Source: Paracidovorax konjaci | Lineage (GTDB): Bacteria; Pseudomonadota; Gammaproteobacteria; Burkholderiales; Burkholderiaceae_C | Assembly: GCF_900112675.1 (NCBI RefSeq) | Contig: NZ_FOMQ01000014.1 | Location: 1-64,000, forward strand | Length of the DNA: 64,000 bases | Direction of reading: 5' to 3' | Shown: positions 29,533 to 40,380 of the stretch, one piece after another | Numbering within the stretch: position 1 is the first letter of the stretch | Layout of the letters: each line of letters opens with the position of its first letter | Notes under the pieces: model-generated | Database searches by the model: none | What the model was told of the DNA's origin: nothing | The model's input: the letters and a program-made list of their open reading frames with translations, nothing else | Program-made: the position numbers and the translations under genes

Positions 29533-30021
29533 ATGCCCATCGACTGGAAACGCACCCTGCGCGAAGGCGCCGTAGCCGGCAGCTGGGCCAGTGCGCTGTC
29601 CACGCTGGCCCTGATATGGGCGGGCCGCCGCCAGGCGCGCACCGCCCTCACGCCGGTCAATGCGGTGAGCCACTGGCTCTGGGGCGACCCGGCGCTGCGC
29701 GAGCACCGCCCCCGCCTCATCAGCCATACCCTGCCCGGCTATGCCATCCACCATAGCGCTTCCATGTTCTGGGCAGCCGCCAGCGCTGTAGCGCGCGATG
29801 CGTCGGGCCGGCCGCCGGAAGCCACGTGGCCTGCGGTCTGCCGGCGCTCCGCCGTCACCTCCGCCATCGCCTGCACCGTGGATTTCCGGCTCACGCCACA
29901 CCGCTTTACGCCGGGCTTCGAGCACCACCTGGACCGCAGCGCCATCGCCGCGGTATACGTGGCCTTCGGCGCGGGCCTGGCCATCGGCACGGCGATCGCG
30001 CTGCGTCGGCCGCCGCGCTGA
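29533..30021 (+). CDS. Small membrane protein of unknown function
   Basis: 162 residues, starting MPIDWKRTLREGAVAGSWAS, with hydrophobic segments near 12-28, 68-88 and 138-156. GGAG lies 7 bases before the ATG. The HLDRSAIAAVYVAFGAGLAIG C-terminal helix is typical of small inner-membrane proteins. No firm family. Confidence 0.65.
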   Translation: MPIDWKRTLREGAVAGSWASALSTLALIWAGRRQARTALTPVNAVSHWLWGDPALREHRPRLISHTLPGYAIHHSASMFWAAASAVARDASGRPPEATWPAVCRRSAVTSAIACTVDFRLTPHRFTPGFEHHLDRSAIAAVYVAFGAGLAIGTAIALRRPPR

Positions 30022-30209
30022 ACACAGCCCGTGCGCCCTGGCGGTACGCGGCAAACGGCATGCCCACGCCGCGTGCGCTGTCCTACGGAATCCGGCCCGC
30101 GCCACCGACAGGCGCCGCGCGTCCATGCCTTTCAGATGTCGGCTGGCCGGCGCCTCCGTCTCATGGGCGCCTGCCCATCTTCCCCACCCACCGAGACAAG
30201 GAGACCGCC

Positions 30210-30536
30210 ATGCCCCGAGCCGCCTGGAGCGACAAACGCGAGCGCCAGTACGAACACATCAAGGACAGCCTGCAGGAACGCGGCCGCGGAGAAAAAACGG
30301 CCGAGCAGATCGCCGCGCGCACCGTGAACAAGGAACGCGCGCAGCACGGCGAGGCGAAGAAAGCCAACCCGAAGACGGTGCACGACACGCCCGCGCCCGT
30401 GCGCGGCGGCCGGCGCTCGCACACCGGCGCCCAGGGCCGCACGCGCGAGCAGCTCTACGAGGAGGCCCGCAGGAAAGGCATCGCGGGGCGCTCGAAGATG
30501 AACAAGGCGGAGCTGGAGAAGGCCGTCGGCCGCTGA
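30210..30536 (+). CDS. Small basic protein with Rho N-terminal-like (SAP) motif
   Basis: 108 residues, highly charged. The N-terminal half (WSDKRERQYEHIKDSLQERG) is found in proteins often annotated as plasmid stabilisation proteins. The C-terminal half (TREQLYEEARRKGIAGRSKMNKAELEKAV) matches the short Rho N-terminal helix-extended-helix motif that binds nucleic acid. A perfect AAGGAGA lies 7 bases before the ATG. Probably a cytoplasmic nucleic-acid-binding or stress protein. Confidence 0.78.
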   Translation: MPRAAWSDKRERQYEHIKDSLQERGRGEKTAEQIAARTVNKERAQHGEAKKANPKTVHDTPAPVRGGRRSHTGAQGRTREQLYEEARRKGIAGRSKMNKAELEKAVGR

Positions 30537-30561
30537 CCGAAGGCCCCGAATCGCCAGGGTA

Positions 30562-30581
30562 GTCCGCAGGTCGCTGCGGAC
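30562..30581. terminator. Hairpin between convergent genes
   Basis: Arms GTCCGCA (30562-30568) and TGCGGAC (30575-30581), 6-base loop, placed between the stops of two convergent genes. No T-run, so the terminator role is tentative. Confidence 0.45.
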
Positions 30582-30585
30582 CGGG

Positions 30586-32175
30586 TCAGGCGGGCGCGGA
30601 GAGGGCCGCGTATTCCGGGCCCGTCGCCGCGACGCCGGGGATCTTGAAAACGGACACCGCCTGCACCAGTTGGTGGGCCTGCCCGCGCAGGCTGGCCGCC
30701 GCAGCGGCGCTTTCTTCGACCAGGGCCGCGTTCTGCTGCGTCACCTGGTCCATCTGCCCCACCGCATCGCCCACCTGCGAGATACCGGAAGTCTGCTCGA
30801 CGCTGGCGGTGGTGATCTCGGCCACGATGTCGCTCACGCGGCGGATGGAGCCCACGATCTCCCCCATGGTCTGCCCGGCCTGATCGACCAGCGATGTCCC
30901 CTGCTGGACCTGCTCGACGCTCCGTCCTATCAGGGCCTTGATTTCCTTGGCGGCCTCGGCGCTGCGCTGGGCCAGGCTGCGCACTTCGCCCGCGACCACC
31001 GCGAATCCCCGGCCCTGCTCGCCCGCTCGGGCGGACTCGACCGCAGCGTTCAGCGCGAGGATGTTGGTCTGGAAGGCGATGGCGTCGATCACCCCGATGA
31101 TGTCGCCGATCTTGCTGCTGCTCTCGCTGATGCCCTGCATGGTGCTGACCACCTGGCCGACCACCTTGCCGCCCTGCGCCGCCACCGCCGAGGCCCCCTG
31201 CGCCAACTGATTGGCCTGCTTGGCGCTCTCGGTGTTGTTGCCCACCGTCGTGCTCAACTGCGCCATCGTGGCGGCGGTTTGCTGCAGCGCGCTGGCCTGC
31301 TCTTCCGTGCGCTGGCTGAGGTCATGGTTCCCCTGGGCGATCTGCGCGCTGGCGGTGGCCACGCTCTCGGAGTTGCTGCGCACGTTCGACACCAGCTCGA
31401 TTAGGCTCCCCTGCATCTTCGCCATGGAACGCAGCAGTGCGCCCAGTTCGTCGCCGGCACCCGCAGGAATGGCGGTGGTGAGGTCGCCGCGCTGGATGGA
31501 ATCCGCCACCTGGACCGCCTGCCCCAGCGGCTGCGTGATCGAGCGCGACACCAGCCACCCCACGGCCATGCCCAGGGCCGCCATCAGCAGGGCCAGTCCG
31601 GACATCAGCACCATGCCGAACGACGCCGCTTGCGCCCCTTCGGCCGCCAGGCGGTTCGCGATCTCCTGTTGCAGCGCGACACTGTCGTCGGTGGCTTTGA
31701 AGACGATGTTCTGCTGCTGGCGTACCTCACCGATCAGATAGGCCCCCGCGGCGGCCTGGTCCCCCTGCTCGGCCAGGGCGATGGCGCGGTCGAGGGCCGC
31801 GTTGTACGGGGCGCGGTTGTCCGCAATGACCTTGAACAGCTCCCGGGCCTTCGGCAGTGTGAGTCCCTTGTCGAGCTCGGCAAGAATCTCCGTGTTGCGG
31901 GCCCGGAGGGCCGCGATCTTCTGCTTTTCTCCGCCGACGAACGCCGGATCGTTGTTGATGGCCACGTTGCGGGCATACCGCCCGATGGTCTGGAAATTGT
32001 CCTTCAACTGGGTCAAGAGCCCGACCTTCACCATGCGGTCCGTGGACAGTTCCTGGACGCTGCTGCTGAGACCTCGCATCTGCGTGGACCCATAGACGGC
32101 AATGCCGATACCGATGGCGACGACGGTGCCGAAGCCCAGGCCCAGACGCCTGGAGATGGACAGATTCTTGAACAT
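30586..32175 (-). CDS. Methyl-accepting chemotaxis protein
   Basis: Inner-membrane chemoreceptor, 529 residues. An N-terminal membrane helix, a periplasmic four-helix-bundle sensor domain (about 35-185), a second membrane helix (about 190-210), HAMP, then the signalling domain with the conserved hairpin tip [21 protein letters not shown]. It passes ligand signals to CheW/CheA. The C-terminus lacks an obvious CheR-tethering pentapeptide. Ligand unknown; four-helix sensors commonly bind small organic acids or amino acids. Confidence 0.94.
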   Translation of the reverse strand: MFKNLSISRRLGLGFGTVVAIGIGIAVYGSTQMRGLSSSVQELSTDRMVKVGLLTQLKDNFQTIGRYARNVAINNDPAFVGGEKQKIAALRARNTEILAELDKGLTLPKARELFKVIADNRAPYNAALDRAIALAEQGDQAAAGAYLIGEVRQQQNIVFKATDDSVALQQEIANRLAAEGAQAASFGMVLMSGLALLMAALGMAVGWLVSRSITQPLGQAVQVADSIQRGDLTTAIPAGAGDELGALLRSMAKMQGSLIELVSNVRSNSESVATASAQIAQGNHDLSQRTEEQASALQQTAATMAQLSTTVGNNTESAKQANQLAQGASAVAAQGGKVVGQVVSTMQGISESSSKIGDIIGVIDAIAFQTNILALNAAVESARAGEQGRGFAVVAGEVRSLAQRSAEAAKEIKALIGRSVEQVQQGTSLVDQAGQTMGEIVGSIRRVSDIVAEITTASVEQTSGISQVGDAVGQMDQVTQQNAALVEESAAAAASLRGQAHQLVQAVSVFKIPGVAATGPEYAALSAPA

Positions 32176-32480
32176 TCGGAAGAGTGATTGCAGTTCTTAC
32201 GCGGCAATGAAAAGACACGTCCTCCCGCGTGACGAGGCGTACTGTCCGGAGCCCGCACCCGGTCGCCCTTGCGGACCCTGGCGCCCCGCCGGGGCGGCCC
32301 CTCGACCTCTACGGCGACGAGCGCGGAACTCAACCATATCGCCTTGATTGTGACAATCTGCAACGCAATCGAGTTGACTTTCCGGGGTCCATTTTTTGGT
32401 AACCCGTGGGACGGAACGGGCGGTTGCCCAACGCCGTCGGAAGGGCATCTCGGGCCGCTCGAACAATGAACAAGGCCGCG
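32176..32480. other. Intergenic region upstream of the chemoreceptor gene
   Basis: 305 bases. It must hold the promoter of the chemoreceptor gene (minus strand) and the 3' end of the epimerase transcript. I see no gene, strong hairpin or repeat in it. Confidence 0.5.
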
Positions 32481-33464
32481 CTAGCGAGCCACCGGGCCCA
32501 GGCAGCCCAGGCCGTCGAGTGACGCCTCCACCGCCTCGCCGAGCGGCGTGTGGGGCTCGTGGCCCAGCACCTCCCGCAGGCGGCGGTTGCCCATGCGCAC
32601 GGGCTGCTCCCACAGGTAGCGCATCTCCATCATCTCGCGCAGCGTCGGCACGAACGGCGCGGCCAGGCGCAGCAGACCCCAGGGCGTGCGGGCGATGCGC
32701 GGCACGGCGCCCCCACGCCGCGCCACCGCCTGCTGGATCGCCTCGGCCATCTGCAGGCCGGTGGCGTCCCAGTGGCCCGCCATGTGGAACCGCTCGAACG
32801 CGCCCAGCGCACCGCGCCGCTCCAGCAGCGCCACCATGGTGCGGGCCACGTCGGGCAGGTACGCCCACTGGTGTCCCACGCCCGCCCGCGCCGGGTTCGA
32901 GACCGACACGATGGGCCGCCCCGGCCGGACCATGCCTTGCGAGAACCAGCTGTTGCCCGGCTTCGGCCCGAAGAAATCGCCGGCCCGCACGACGATGGCG
33001 CGGGCCCCCTGCCGGCTGGCCGCTTCGAGGCGCTCCTCCAGCCGCACGCGGATGGCGCCCTTGCGGGTGGCCGGGCGCTGCGGCGATGCTTCGTCCAGGT
33101 CCGGCAAGGCGTCGGGCCCGAAGTTGTAGACCGTGCCGGGCAGCACGATGGTCGCGCCCAGCGCGGTGGCCGCGGCCACCGTGTTGTCGATCATCGGCAT
33201 CACCAACGTGTCCCAGCCGCGGTAGCCCGGAGGATTGACCGCGTGCACGATCACCGAACACCCCTGCGCCGCCCGTGCCACGTCGTCCCGCTGCAGGGCA
33301 TCTCCACGGAACCAGGCGATGCCCCCGGTGCCCGCACCCTCCGGGGCCGGGCCCCGTGCCAGCGCATGCACCGCCCACCCGGCGGCGTGCAGCTGCCGCG
33401 CCACCTCCCCGCCGATGCCGCCCGTGGCGCCGAGCACCAGGGCTGTCCTGCAACCATCCGCCAT
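32481..33464 (-). CDS. NAD(P)-dependent epimerase/dehydratase-like protein
   Basis: 327 residues of the atypical SDR (NAD-binding Rossmann) type: LVLGATGGIGGEVARQLHAAG at the N-terminus is the nucleotide-binding glycine motif, followed by LPGTVYNFGP and FFGPKPGNSWFSQGM. The substrate cannot be told from sequence. ATG at 33464. Divergent from a LysR-type gene 103 bases away, which probably regulates it. Confidence 0.85.
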   Translation of the reverse strand: MADGCRTALVLGATGGIGGEVARQLHAAGWAVHALARGPAPEGAGTGGIAWFRGDALQRDDVARAAQGCSVIVHAVNPPGYRGWDTLVMPMIDNTVAAATALGATIVLPGTVYNFGPDALPDLDEASPQRPATRKGAIRVRLEERLEAASRQGARAIVVRAGDFFGPKPGNSWFSQGMVRPGRPIVSVSNPARAGVGHQWAYLPDVARTMVALLERRGALGAFERFHMAGHWDATGLQMAEAIQQAVARRGGAVPRIARTPWGLLRLAAPFVPTLREMMEMRYLWEQPVRMGNRRLREVLGHEPHTPLGEAVEASLDGLGCLGPVAR

Positions 33465-33567
33465 GCCATCTCCCGTTCGAGGCCACCAGGGCCGATGGGA
33501 TCGATTGTGCGAACGGGCAAGCACCGCGTGAATTGCCGAGCACAGGGTAGCGGCTATACATTTCTGC

Positions 33568-34473
33568 ATGACCAAGATGAACATCGGCTGGGAGCTGTAC
33601 CGCACCTTTCTGGGTGTGCTGACCGAAGGGTCGCTCTCCGGCGCCGCGCGGGCGCTGGGCATCACCCAGCCCACGGCGGGGCGCCACGTGGAGGCGCTGG
33701 AGAAGGCGCTGGGCACGCTGCTCTTCACCCGGTCCCCCGCGGGCCTGATGCCCACGGAGGCCGCGCAGGCGCTGCGCCCCCAGGCCCTGGCGATGGCGAG
33801 CCTGGCCGCGTCCATCGAACGCACGGCGGCCAGCCAGGGCGGCCCGGACGGCGGCGTCAAGGGGGTCGTGCGCGTCGGCTGCAGCGAAGTGATCGGCATC
33901 GAGGTGCTGCCGCCCGTGATCGCCGGGCTGCAGCGTTCGCATCCGGCACTGAAAGTCGAACTGGTGCTGACCGACCGCGTGCAGGACCTGCTGCACCGCG
34001 AAGCCGACATCGCCGTGCGCATGGCCACGCCCCGGCAGGAGCAACTGGTGGCGCGGCGGCTGGGGCACATCGACATCGGCCTGCATGCGCGGCGGGACTA
34101 TCTGGAACGGCACGGCACGCCGCGCAACCTGGAGCAGCTGGCCACGCACACGCTCATCGGCTACGACCAGGCCACGGCATTCATCCGGCAGATGGAGGGC
34201 TCGCTGCAAGGGCTGCGGCGCGACATGTTCTCGCTGCGCAGCGACAGCCACCTGGCCCAGTGGGCGCTGATCCGCGCGGGCGCCGGCATCGGCCTGTGCC
34301 AGGTTCCGCTGGCGCGCCGCTCACCCGACCTGGTGCGCCTGCTGCCCCGCAGCTTCTCGGTGCCCATGGAAACCTGGGTCACCATGCACGAGGACCTGCG
34401 CGGCAGCCCGCGCTGCCGCGCCACCTTCGACGCGCTGGTCGAGGGCATGCTGACCCACATGGCAACGCGCTGA
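33568..34473 (+). CDS. LysR family transcriptional regulator
   Basis: 301 residues: winged helix-turn-helix at about 5-65 (LTEGSLSGAARALGITQPTAGRHVEALE) followed by the LysR substrate-binding domain (VGCSEVIGIEVLPPVI). Divergent from the epimerase-like gene, the classic arrangement for a LysR regulator and its target. The effector is unknown. Convergent with the response regulator gene, only 24 bases apart. Confidence 0.93.
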   Translation: MTKMNIGWELYRTFLGVLTEGSLSGAARALGITQPTAGRHVEALEKALGTLLFTRSPAGLMPTEAAQALRPQALAMASLAASIERTAASQGGPDGGVKGVVRVGCSEVIGIEVLPPVIAGLQRSHPALKVELVLTDRVQDLLHREADIAVRMATPRQEQLVARRLGHIDIGLHARRDYLERHGTPRNLEQLATHTLIGYDQATAFIRQMEGSLQGLRRDMFSLRSDSHLAQWALIRAGAGIGLCQVPLARRSPDLVRLLPRSFSVPMETWVTMHEDLRGSPRCRATFDALVEGMLTHMATR

Positions 34474-34497
34474 GAAGCCCGGGCCGGCGCCGCAGGC

Positions 34498-35568
34498 TCA
34501 GCCCTCAAACTGCGGGTGCGTCTGCCGGATGCGCGCCATCGCGATGGCCGCAGCGGCGGTGCGCGTCTCGGCCCCCAGCTTCACGTACACGCGCTCCAGG
34601 TGCTTCTTCACGGTGGCGGGGCTCGACCCGAGGATGTCGCCGATGTCGCGGTTGGTCTTGCCCTTCACGAGCCAGTACAGCACCTCGGCCTCGCGCGCGG
34701 TGAGGCGGAAGCCCGCGGCCAGCGCGTCGAGCACCGCCGCGTCCGAGGTCTCGCGCATCACGATGAGCCAGTCGCCGCCGCCCTCGCCGTCGCCCGTCTG
34801 CTGGTGCAGCGCGAACGACAGCCGCCGCGCGCCCTGCTCCACCACGAGGCGTGGCGGCTCCACGCGCTGCGCGGCCCAGAGCGCGACCTGCGGCAATTGC
34901 GCGCGCAGCCACTGCACGACGGCCGGCGGCGCCACGGCGGGCGCCGGCGCCCCCTCGCCCCCGCCGCCGAAATACTGCCGCAGCAGTTCGCGCGCGAGGG
35001 CCGTCTGCCACATCAGGCGCCCGTCGCTCGCGCGCACGGTGATGCTGGCGTAGCCGAACGCGTCGAGCGCATTGCGGGCCTGGCCCGCCTGGCGCTGGGC
35101 CTGCCGCGCGCGGCGCGCACCCTGCAGGTGCACGTTCATGCGCGCGAGCACCTCGCGCGGCTTGATCGGCTTGGTCACGTAGTCCACCGCGCCCGCGGCC
35201 AGCGCCGCTTCCAGGTGCTCGGTCTCGGTGAGGCCGGTCATGAAGACGATGGGGATGTGCGCCGTCGCGGGCAGGCCCTTGAGGCGGCGCGCGACCTCGA
35301 AGCCGTCCATGCCGGGCATCACGGCGTCCAGCAGCACCACGTCGGGCAGCGCCTGCGCGGCCCGCGCGAGCGCGGCCTCGCCGCTCGCGGCCACGAGCAC
35401 GGTGTAGCCGGCCTCGTCGAGCGCATCGTGCAGCACGGCGAGGTTGTCGGGCACGTCGTCCACGATGAGCACGACATCGGCGAGCGACCGGTCGAGCGGC
35501 GCGGCAAGGCCCGGGGCGGCGGGCGCGGGGATCGGCGCGGTCACGCCGGGAGCGGGGTGGGCGGTCAT
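34498..35568 (-). CDS. Two-component response regulator, LuxR-type output
   Basis: 356 residues: receiver domain (about 33-150; phospho-acceptor Asp near 79 in [12 protein letters not shown], conserved KP in VTKPIKP), a central region of about 100 residues, and a LuxR/NarL helix-turn-helix at about 290-350 ([21 protein letters not shown]). The ATG overlaps the stop of the kinase gene by 4 bases, so they form a pair. Palindromes of the CGCC-N4-GGCGTAT type upstream of ureA and urtA are candidate targets. A regulator of urea use is inference. Confidence 0.92.
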   Translation of the reverse strand: MTAHPAPGVTAPIPAPAAPGLAAPLDRSLADVVLIVDDVPDNLAVLHDALDEAGYTVLVAASGEAALARAAQALPDVVLLDAVMPGMDGFEVARRLKGLPATAHIPIVFMTGLTETEHLEAALAAGAVDYVTKPIKPREVLARMNVHLQGARRARQAQRQAGQARNALDAFGYASITVRASDGRLMWQTALARELLRQYFGGGGEGAPAPAVAPPAVVQWLRAQLPQVALWAAQRVEPPRLVVEQGARRLSFALHQQTGDGEGGGDWLIVMRETSDAAVLDALAAGFRLTAREAEVLYWLVKGKTNRDIGDILGSSPATVKKHLERVYVKLGAETRTAAAAIAMARIRQTHPQFEG

Positions 35569-38500
35569 GGGGTCGGGGGCTCCGGTGCCTGCAGCCTGCG
35601 CGCGAGCGCCTCGAACTGGAACTGCCGCGCCAGCGCGCGGGCGTCCTCCACCCAGGCGGTGCAGCCGGGCTGCGCGGCTTCGATGGCGGCGAGCTGCTGC
35701 ATCACGCCGCGGTAATAGCCCAGCTCCACGGCCTGCGCGAGCGGGGCCAGGGACGCGGGATCGGGTGCCGCGAACGCAGCGGCGGGCAAGGCAGGGCCGC
35801 GCGCGGCCGGGGGCAGCGCCAGGGGCGCGGCGGCCCGTGGCGGCGGCAGCGGCAGCGGGGCATCCTCGCCCGTCCATTCGAGCCGCAGGCGCCGCTCCAG
35901 CCAGTCGAGCAGTTCGCTGTGGCGCACGGGCTTGACGAAGAAATCCTCGGGGCGGATGCCGGCATCGTTCTCCAGCCCCTTGTCGAACGCGTTGGCGGAG
36001 ACCACGGCCATGGGCGTGTCGGCATGGCCGGCCGCGCGCAGGCGGCGCAGCGTCTCCCAGCCGTCGATGCCGGGCATGGCGAGGTCCATGAACACGGCAT
36101 CGGGCCGCAGCCCCGCGGCGATGAGATCGAGCGCGTCGTGCCCGCTGGCGGCCGTGCGCAGGGCGAAGCCCATCGGCTCCAGCACCTGCACGAGCAGCTC
36201 GCGGTCGGCCTCCTCGTTGTCCACCACCAGCAGCGTGCGGCGCGCGCCCGCATAGCCGCGCCGTGCGGGCCGCAGCGCGGCGGCGGCGGCCGGGCCGCCG
36301 GTGCCGGCCGCGCCAGGGTGCAGCGCGGGCAGGAAAAGCCGCACGCGGAAGAGCGCGCCCGCGCCCGGCGTGCTCTGCACCTCCAGGTCGCCGCCCATGA
36401 GGCCCGTGAGCATTTTTGCGATGGTGAGGCCCAGCCCCGCGCCGGGCGTGCCGCCCGCATGGCTGGCCGCACCGCGCGCGAAGGGCTCGAAGATGCTGGC
36501 GCGCTCGGCCTCGGTGAGGCCGGGGCCGCTGTCCTCCACCTCGATCAGCGCCAGTTCGCGCGCATGGCGCACGCCCAGGCGCACGTGGCCCGTGGCGGTG
36601 AACTTGATCGCATTGCCCAGCAGGTTGATGAGGATCTGCCGCACGCGCTGCTCGTCGGCACGCACCCACTCGGGCAGCGTGCCGCGCACGTCGGCCTCGA
36701 AGCCCAGGCCCTTGGCGCGCGCCTGCGGCTCGAACATGTCGCACAGCTCGCGCACGAAGTCGGCGAAACGCATCGGCCGCGCCTGGAGCGTGAGCTTGCC
36801 GCTTTCGATGCGCGCGATGTCCAGCGTGCCCTCGATCAGCGAGAGCAGGTGCTCGCCGCCGCGCCGGATCACGCGCACGGCCTGCTGGCGGTGCGGCGGC
36901 ACGGAGGCGTCCTCGCCCATGAGCTGCGCATAGCCCAGGATGCTGTTGAGCGGCGTGCGCAGCTCGTGGCTGATGGCGCTGATGTAGCGGCTCTTGGCCT
37001 GGTTGGCCTGCTCGGCCAGGGCCCGCGCGTCCTCGGCCTGGGCGCGCGCATGCTCGGCCTGCGCGCGGGCGTCCTCGGCCACCTGCCGGGCCTCCTGCAG
37101 CGCCTCGTCGGTCTGGCGGTGCAGGTGGATCTCGCGCTGCAGCAGGTGCGTCTGGCGGTTCGACTCTTCCTGCGCCACCTTGCGGCTGGTGTGGGCCAGC
37201 ACCAGCCACCACGCGACGATGCCCGAGATGACCAGCAGCGCCAGATAGGCCTTGAGCAGCCCCGAGCGCAGCGCCACCGCCCCCGCGCCCGAAGGCGCGA
37301 GCGCCTGCAGCTCCTGCCGGTAGAAGAGCCCGAACACCGCCGCCAGCAGCGGCGCGATCACCAGCATCAGCAGCAGGAAATGCCCCAGCCCCGAATCCAG
37401 CAGCCGCCACGCGCCGCGCGGCAGCAGCCAGCGCAGCGCGGCGGCCCACTGCACGGCCAGGTGCGCGTGCGGCTTGCACATGTCGCCGCAGCGCGCATCC
37501 AGCGTGCAGCACAGCGAGCAGATCGCGCCGCGGTAGGCCGGGCAATGCGCCATGTCGGGCGCCTCGTATTCGCGCTCGCAGACCACGCAGCGCAGCATGG
37601 CAGGCAGCGTCGCCGTGGCCCCGCCCTCACCGGCGCCGCAACCCGCGCAGCCGGCCGTGCCGCAGGCCAGGGGGGCCGTCTCCCCGCGGGCCAGGTAGTA
37701 GCGCCCGCGCGTGGCCCAGGCGATCAGCGGCGCGGCCACGAAGGCCGTGACCATCGCGATCACGGCCGAGAACGCCTGCGCGAGCGGACCGAACAGCCCC
37801 AGGTGCGCGCCGATGGACAGCAGCGACGCCAGCGCCATCGCGCCCACGCCCACGGGGTTGATGTCGTAGAGGTGCGCGCGCTTGAACTCGATGCCGGGTG
37901 GCGAGAGGCCCAGCGGCTTGTTGACCACGAGGTCGGCCACCACGGCCATCATCCAGGCGATGGCCACGTTGGAGTAGAGCCCGAGCACCTGCCCCAGCGC
38001 GGTGAACACGTTCATCTCCATCAGCATGAAGGCGATGAGCGTGTTGAACACCACCCACACCACGCGGCCCGGGTGGCTGTGCGTGAGGCGCGAGAAGAAG
38101 TTGCTCCACGCGAGCGAGCCCGCGTAGGCGTTGGTCACGTTGATCTTGATCTGCGAGACCACCACGAACAGCGCCGTGGCCGCCACCGCCCAGCCGTAGT
38201 GCGGGAACACGTATTCATAGGCCGCCAGGTACATCTGGTTGGGGTCCACCGCGCGGTCGGGCGGCACCATGTGGGTGATGGCCAGGTAGGCCAGCAGCGC
38301 GCCGCCCAGCATCTTGAGCACGCCCAGCACCACCCAGCCCGGGCCGCCCGCCAGCACGCCCAGGCGCCAGCCCCAGCGGCGCCCCGGGGCGGAAGGCGGC
38401 ATGAAGCGCAGGTAGTCGGCCTGCTCTCCCATCTGCGTGATGAGCGCAATGCCGACGGTGAGCGCCGCACCAAAGAGGGGCAGGCTGAATCCGGCGCCCG

Positions 38501-39179
38501 CGCCCGATTCCCCGCCGTAGTGCACCACCCCTGCGAATGCACCAGGATCGCGCACCCACACGAAGGCGAACGGCACCACCAGCATCACCAGCCAGAGCGG
38601 CTGCGTCCACACCTGCAGCCGCCCGATGGCCGAGACGCCGTGCGTGACCAGCGGGATCACCACGAGCGCGCAGACGAGGTAGCCCCAGCGCGGCGGAATG
38701 TCCAGCGCCAGCTCCAGCGCGTAGGCCATGACGGCCGCCTCCAGCGCGAAGAAGATGAAGGTGAAAGTGGCGTAAATGAGCGAGGTGACGGTGGAGCCGA
38801 TGTAGCCGAAGCCCGCACCGCGCGTGAGCAGGTCCATGTCCACGCCGTGGCGCGCCGCATAGACGCTGATCGGCCAGCCCGCCAGGAAGATGATGAGCCC
38901 CGTCGCCACGATGGCCCAGAACGCGTTCGCCCAGCCGTACTGCACCAGCAGCGTGGCGCCCACCGCCTCCAGCACCAGGAACGAGGCCGCGCCGAACGCC
39001 GTGTTGGCCACGCGGAACGGCGACCAGCGCCGGAAGCGCTGCGGCGTGTAGCGCAGCGCGTAGTCCTCCATCGTCTCGGTGGCCACCCAGCCGTTGTAGT
39101 CGCGGCGCACCTTCACCACCTGCTGGGGGACGGCGCCCAGGGGGTCGGCGGTGGAGGTCGGTGCGGTGGCGGGCGGCAT
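35565..39179 (-). CDS. NCS1-type permease fused to hybrid sensor histidine kinase
   Basis: 1204 residues. Residues about 20-490 are a membrane permease of the NCS1/cytosine-purine type with about 12 helices ([20 protein letters not shown] near the start). A cysteine-rich segment (about 510-560; [31 protein letters not shown]) probably binds metal. Then two more membrane helices, a coiled-coil, histidine kinase ([11 protein letters not shown], His near 738; [19 protein letters not shown]), a receiver domain ([13 protein letters not shown], Asp near 1032) and a C-terminal helical tail. A transporter acting as the sensor head is the simplest reading. It is divergent from ureA and overlaps its response regulator; the sensed compound may be urea or a purine breakdown product (inference). 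Confidence 0.93.
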   Translation of the reverse strand: MPPATAPTSTADPLGAVPQQVVKVRRDYNGWVATETMEDYALRYTPQRFRRWSPFRVANTAFGAASFLVLEAVGATLLVQYGWANAFWAIVATGLIIFLAGWPISVYAARHGVDMDLLTRGAGFGYIGSTVTSLIYATFTFIFFALEAAVMAYALELALDIPPRWGYLVCALVVIPLVTHGVSAIGRLQVWTQPLWLVMLVVPFAFVWVRDPGAFAGVVHYGGESGAGAGFSLPLFGAALTVGIALITQMGEQADYLRFMPPSAPGRRWGWRLGVLAGGPGWVVLGVLKMLGGALLAYLAITHMVPPDRAVDPNQMYLAAYEYVFPHYGWAVAATALFVVVSQIKINVTNAYAGSLAWSNFFSRLTHSHPGRVVWVVFNTLIAFMLMEMNVFTALGQVLGLYSNVAIAWMMAVVADLVVNKPLGLSPPGIEFKRAHLYDINPVGVGAMALASLLSIGAHLGLFGPLAQAFSAVIAMVTAFVAAPLIAWATRGRYYLARGETAPLACGTAGCAGCGAGEGGATATLPAMLRCVVCEREYEAPDMAHCPAYRGAICSLCCTLDARCGDMCKPHAHLAVQWAAALRWLLPRGAWRLLDSGLGHFLLLMLVIAPLLAAVFGLFYRQELQALAPSGAGAVALRSGLLKAYLALLVISGIVAWWLVLAHTSRKVAQEESNRQTHLLQREIHLHRQTDEALQEARQVAEDARAQAEHARAQAEDARALAEQANQAKSRYISAISHELRTPLNSILGYAQLMGEDASVPPHRQQAVRVIRRGGEHLLSLIEGTLDIARIESGKLTLQARPMRFADFVRELCDMFEPQARAKGLGFEADVRGTLPEWVRADEQRVRQILINLLGNAIKFTATGHVRLGVRHARELALIEVEDSGPGLTEAERASIFEPFARGAASHAGGTPGAGLGLTIAKMLTGLMGGDLEVQSTPGAGALFRVRLFLPALHPGAAGTGGPAAAAALRPARRGYAGARRTLLVVDNEEADRELLVQVLEPMGFALRTAASGHDALDLIAAGLRPDAVFMDLAMPGIDGWETLRRLRAAGHADTPMAVVSANAFDKGLENDAGIRPEDFFVKPVRHSELLDWLERRLRLEWTGEDAPLPLPPPRAAAPLALPPAARGPALPAAAFAAPDPASLAPLAQAVELGYYRGVMQQLAAIEAAQPGCTAWVEDARALARQFQFEALARRLQAPEPPTP

Positions 39180-39225
39180 GGGGCACGCGCCGGGCTGCAG
39201 GTTCCATGCCACGCGGGCCGGTGCC

Positions 39226-39243
39226 GTTCGCCGTACGGCGTAT
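39226..39243. promoter_or_regulatory. Palindromic operator candidate upstream of ureA
   Basis: Contains the perfect 12-base palindrome CGCCGTACGGCG (39229-39240) extended as CGCC-N4-GGCGTAT, between the divergent kinase and ureA genes. It resembles the urtA palindrome at 5572-5589 (12 of 18 positions). Confidence 0.55.
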
Positions 39244-39344
39244 GGACGGGCACAGCCCTTGCTGACTACCATGCGGCTTTCACGGGTCCGGGCGTGCGCC
39301 CGCTCCCTCCGCCTTCCTCCCGTTTTCCCAGCCCCGCCTGCGCC

Positions 39345-39647
39345 ATGGAACTCACCCCCCGCGAAAAAGACAAGCTCCTGCTGTTCACCGCCGCCCTGCT
39401 CGCCGAGCGGCGCCGCGCGCGCGGGCTCAAGCTCAACTACCCGGAGGCCGTCGCCCTCATCAGCGCCGCTGTGCTGGAGGGCGCGCGCGACGGCAAGACC
39501 GTGGCCCAGCTCATGAGCGAAGGCCGCACCGTGCTCACGCGGGACGACGTCATGGAAGGCGTGCCCGAAATGATCGCGGACATCCAGGTCGAAGCCACCT
39601 TCCCCGACGGCAGCAAGCTCGTCACCGTGCACCAGCCCATCGTCTGA
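39345..39647 (+). CDS. ureA: Urease subunit gamma
   Basis: Smallest structural subunit of nickel urease (urea to ammonia and carbon dioxide), 100 residues, full family length. Starts [41 protein letters not shown] is the family signature. First gene of the urease operon. The usual upstream ureD (accessory) gene is absent; the divergent permease-kinase gene takes its place. Confidence 0.97.
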   Translation: MELTPREKDKLLLFTAALLAERRRARGLKLNYPEAVALISAAVLEGARDGKTVAQLMSEGRTVLTRDDVMEGVPEMIADIQVEATFPDGSKLVTVHQPIV

Positions 39648-39658
39648 CCCGATCCGCA

Positions 39659-39725
39659 GGTTTTGAGCAAAACCCCTCCATGCCGCCGGATCCATTGAAA
39701 AGATTGCTATGAAAAAAGAAGCAAA
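39659..39725 (+). repeat. Dispersed 60-bp element, copy C (spans ureJ start)
   Basis: Same core as copies A and B; bases 39676-39699 are identical to 22694-22717 reversed. The ATTGCTATG at its end provides the ureJ start codon, so the element forms the translation start region of that gene. Confidence 0.78.
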
Positions 39726-40326
39726 CCACTCCCCTCGCTCCCGCTCCGCCACCGCGGCCCTGCTGCTGCTCGCCGCCCTGGCGCCCGCACTGGCCCTCGC
39801 CCATGGCGGCGACGGCATCGCCGCCCACGCGCACGGCGGGTTCCTGCAGGGCTTCGTGCACCCGTTCACGGGGCTGGACCACCTGGCCGCCATGCTGGCC
39901 GTGGGCGTCTGGAGCGCGCTCGCCGTGCGGCCCGTGTGGCTCGCTCCCGCGAGCTTCGTTGCGCTGTTGGCGGTGGGCGCCGCCGCCGGGTTCGCCGGGC
40001 TGGCGGTGCCGGGCGTGGAGCCCATGATCGCCGCCTCGCTGCTCGTGGTGGGCCTGCTGGTGGCCTGGCGGCGCGCGCTTCCGCTGGCACTGGCCGCCGG
40101 CACCGCGGGTGCGTTCGCGTTCTTCCACGGCGCGGCGCACGGCCAGGAGCTGGCCGGCAGCGGCCAGTGGCTGGCGCTGGCCGGCATGGTGGCCGCCACG
40201 GCCCTGCTGCATGGTGCGGGCATCGCGCTCGGCCGGGCGGTGCTGCAGCGCCACCGGGCGCTGTCGCTGATCGCGGGCGGCGGCACGGCCCTGCTGGGCG
40301 CCGCGTTGCTCGTGCGCCTGGCCTGA
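39709..40326 (+). CDS. ureJ: HupE/UreJ family nickel-related membrane protein
   Basis: 205 residues, secretion-type N-terminus then about six membrane helices. The signature [20 protein letters not shown] (His residues 51 and 57 area) is the HupE/UreJ motif; HupE members transport nickel or cobalt. An N-terminal histidine-rich bit ([14 protein letters not shown]) may collect metal. Its place between ureA and ureB is usual in Burkholderiales. No good ribosome site is visible because the start lies in a dispersed repeat; an ATG within the element is the only early start. Confidence 0.92.
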   Translation: MKKEANHSPRSRSATAALLLLAALAPALALAHGGDGIAAHAHGGFLQGFVHPFTGLDHLAAMLAVGVWSALAVRPVWLAPASFVALLAVGAAAGFAGLAVPGVEPMIAASLLVVGLLVAWRRALPLALAAGTAGAFAFFHGAAHGQELAGSGQWLALAGMVAATALLHGAGIALGRAVLQRHRALSLIAGGGTALLGAALLVRLA

Positions 40327-40380
40327 ACGGCGCCCCCCACACGGCCTTTCCACCGATTTCCCAGGATCCCAGGACGCTGC

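Noticed and set aside
35919-39647. 1,200-codon plus-strand frame over the permease-kinase gene
   Set aside because: Antisense shadow; only its last 100 residues (ureA) are real.
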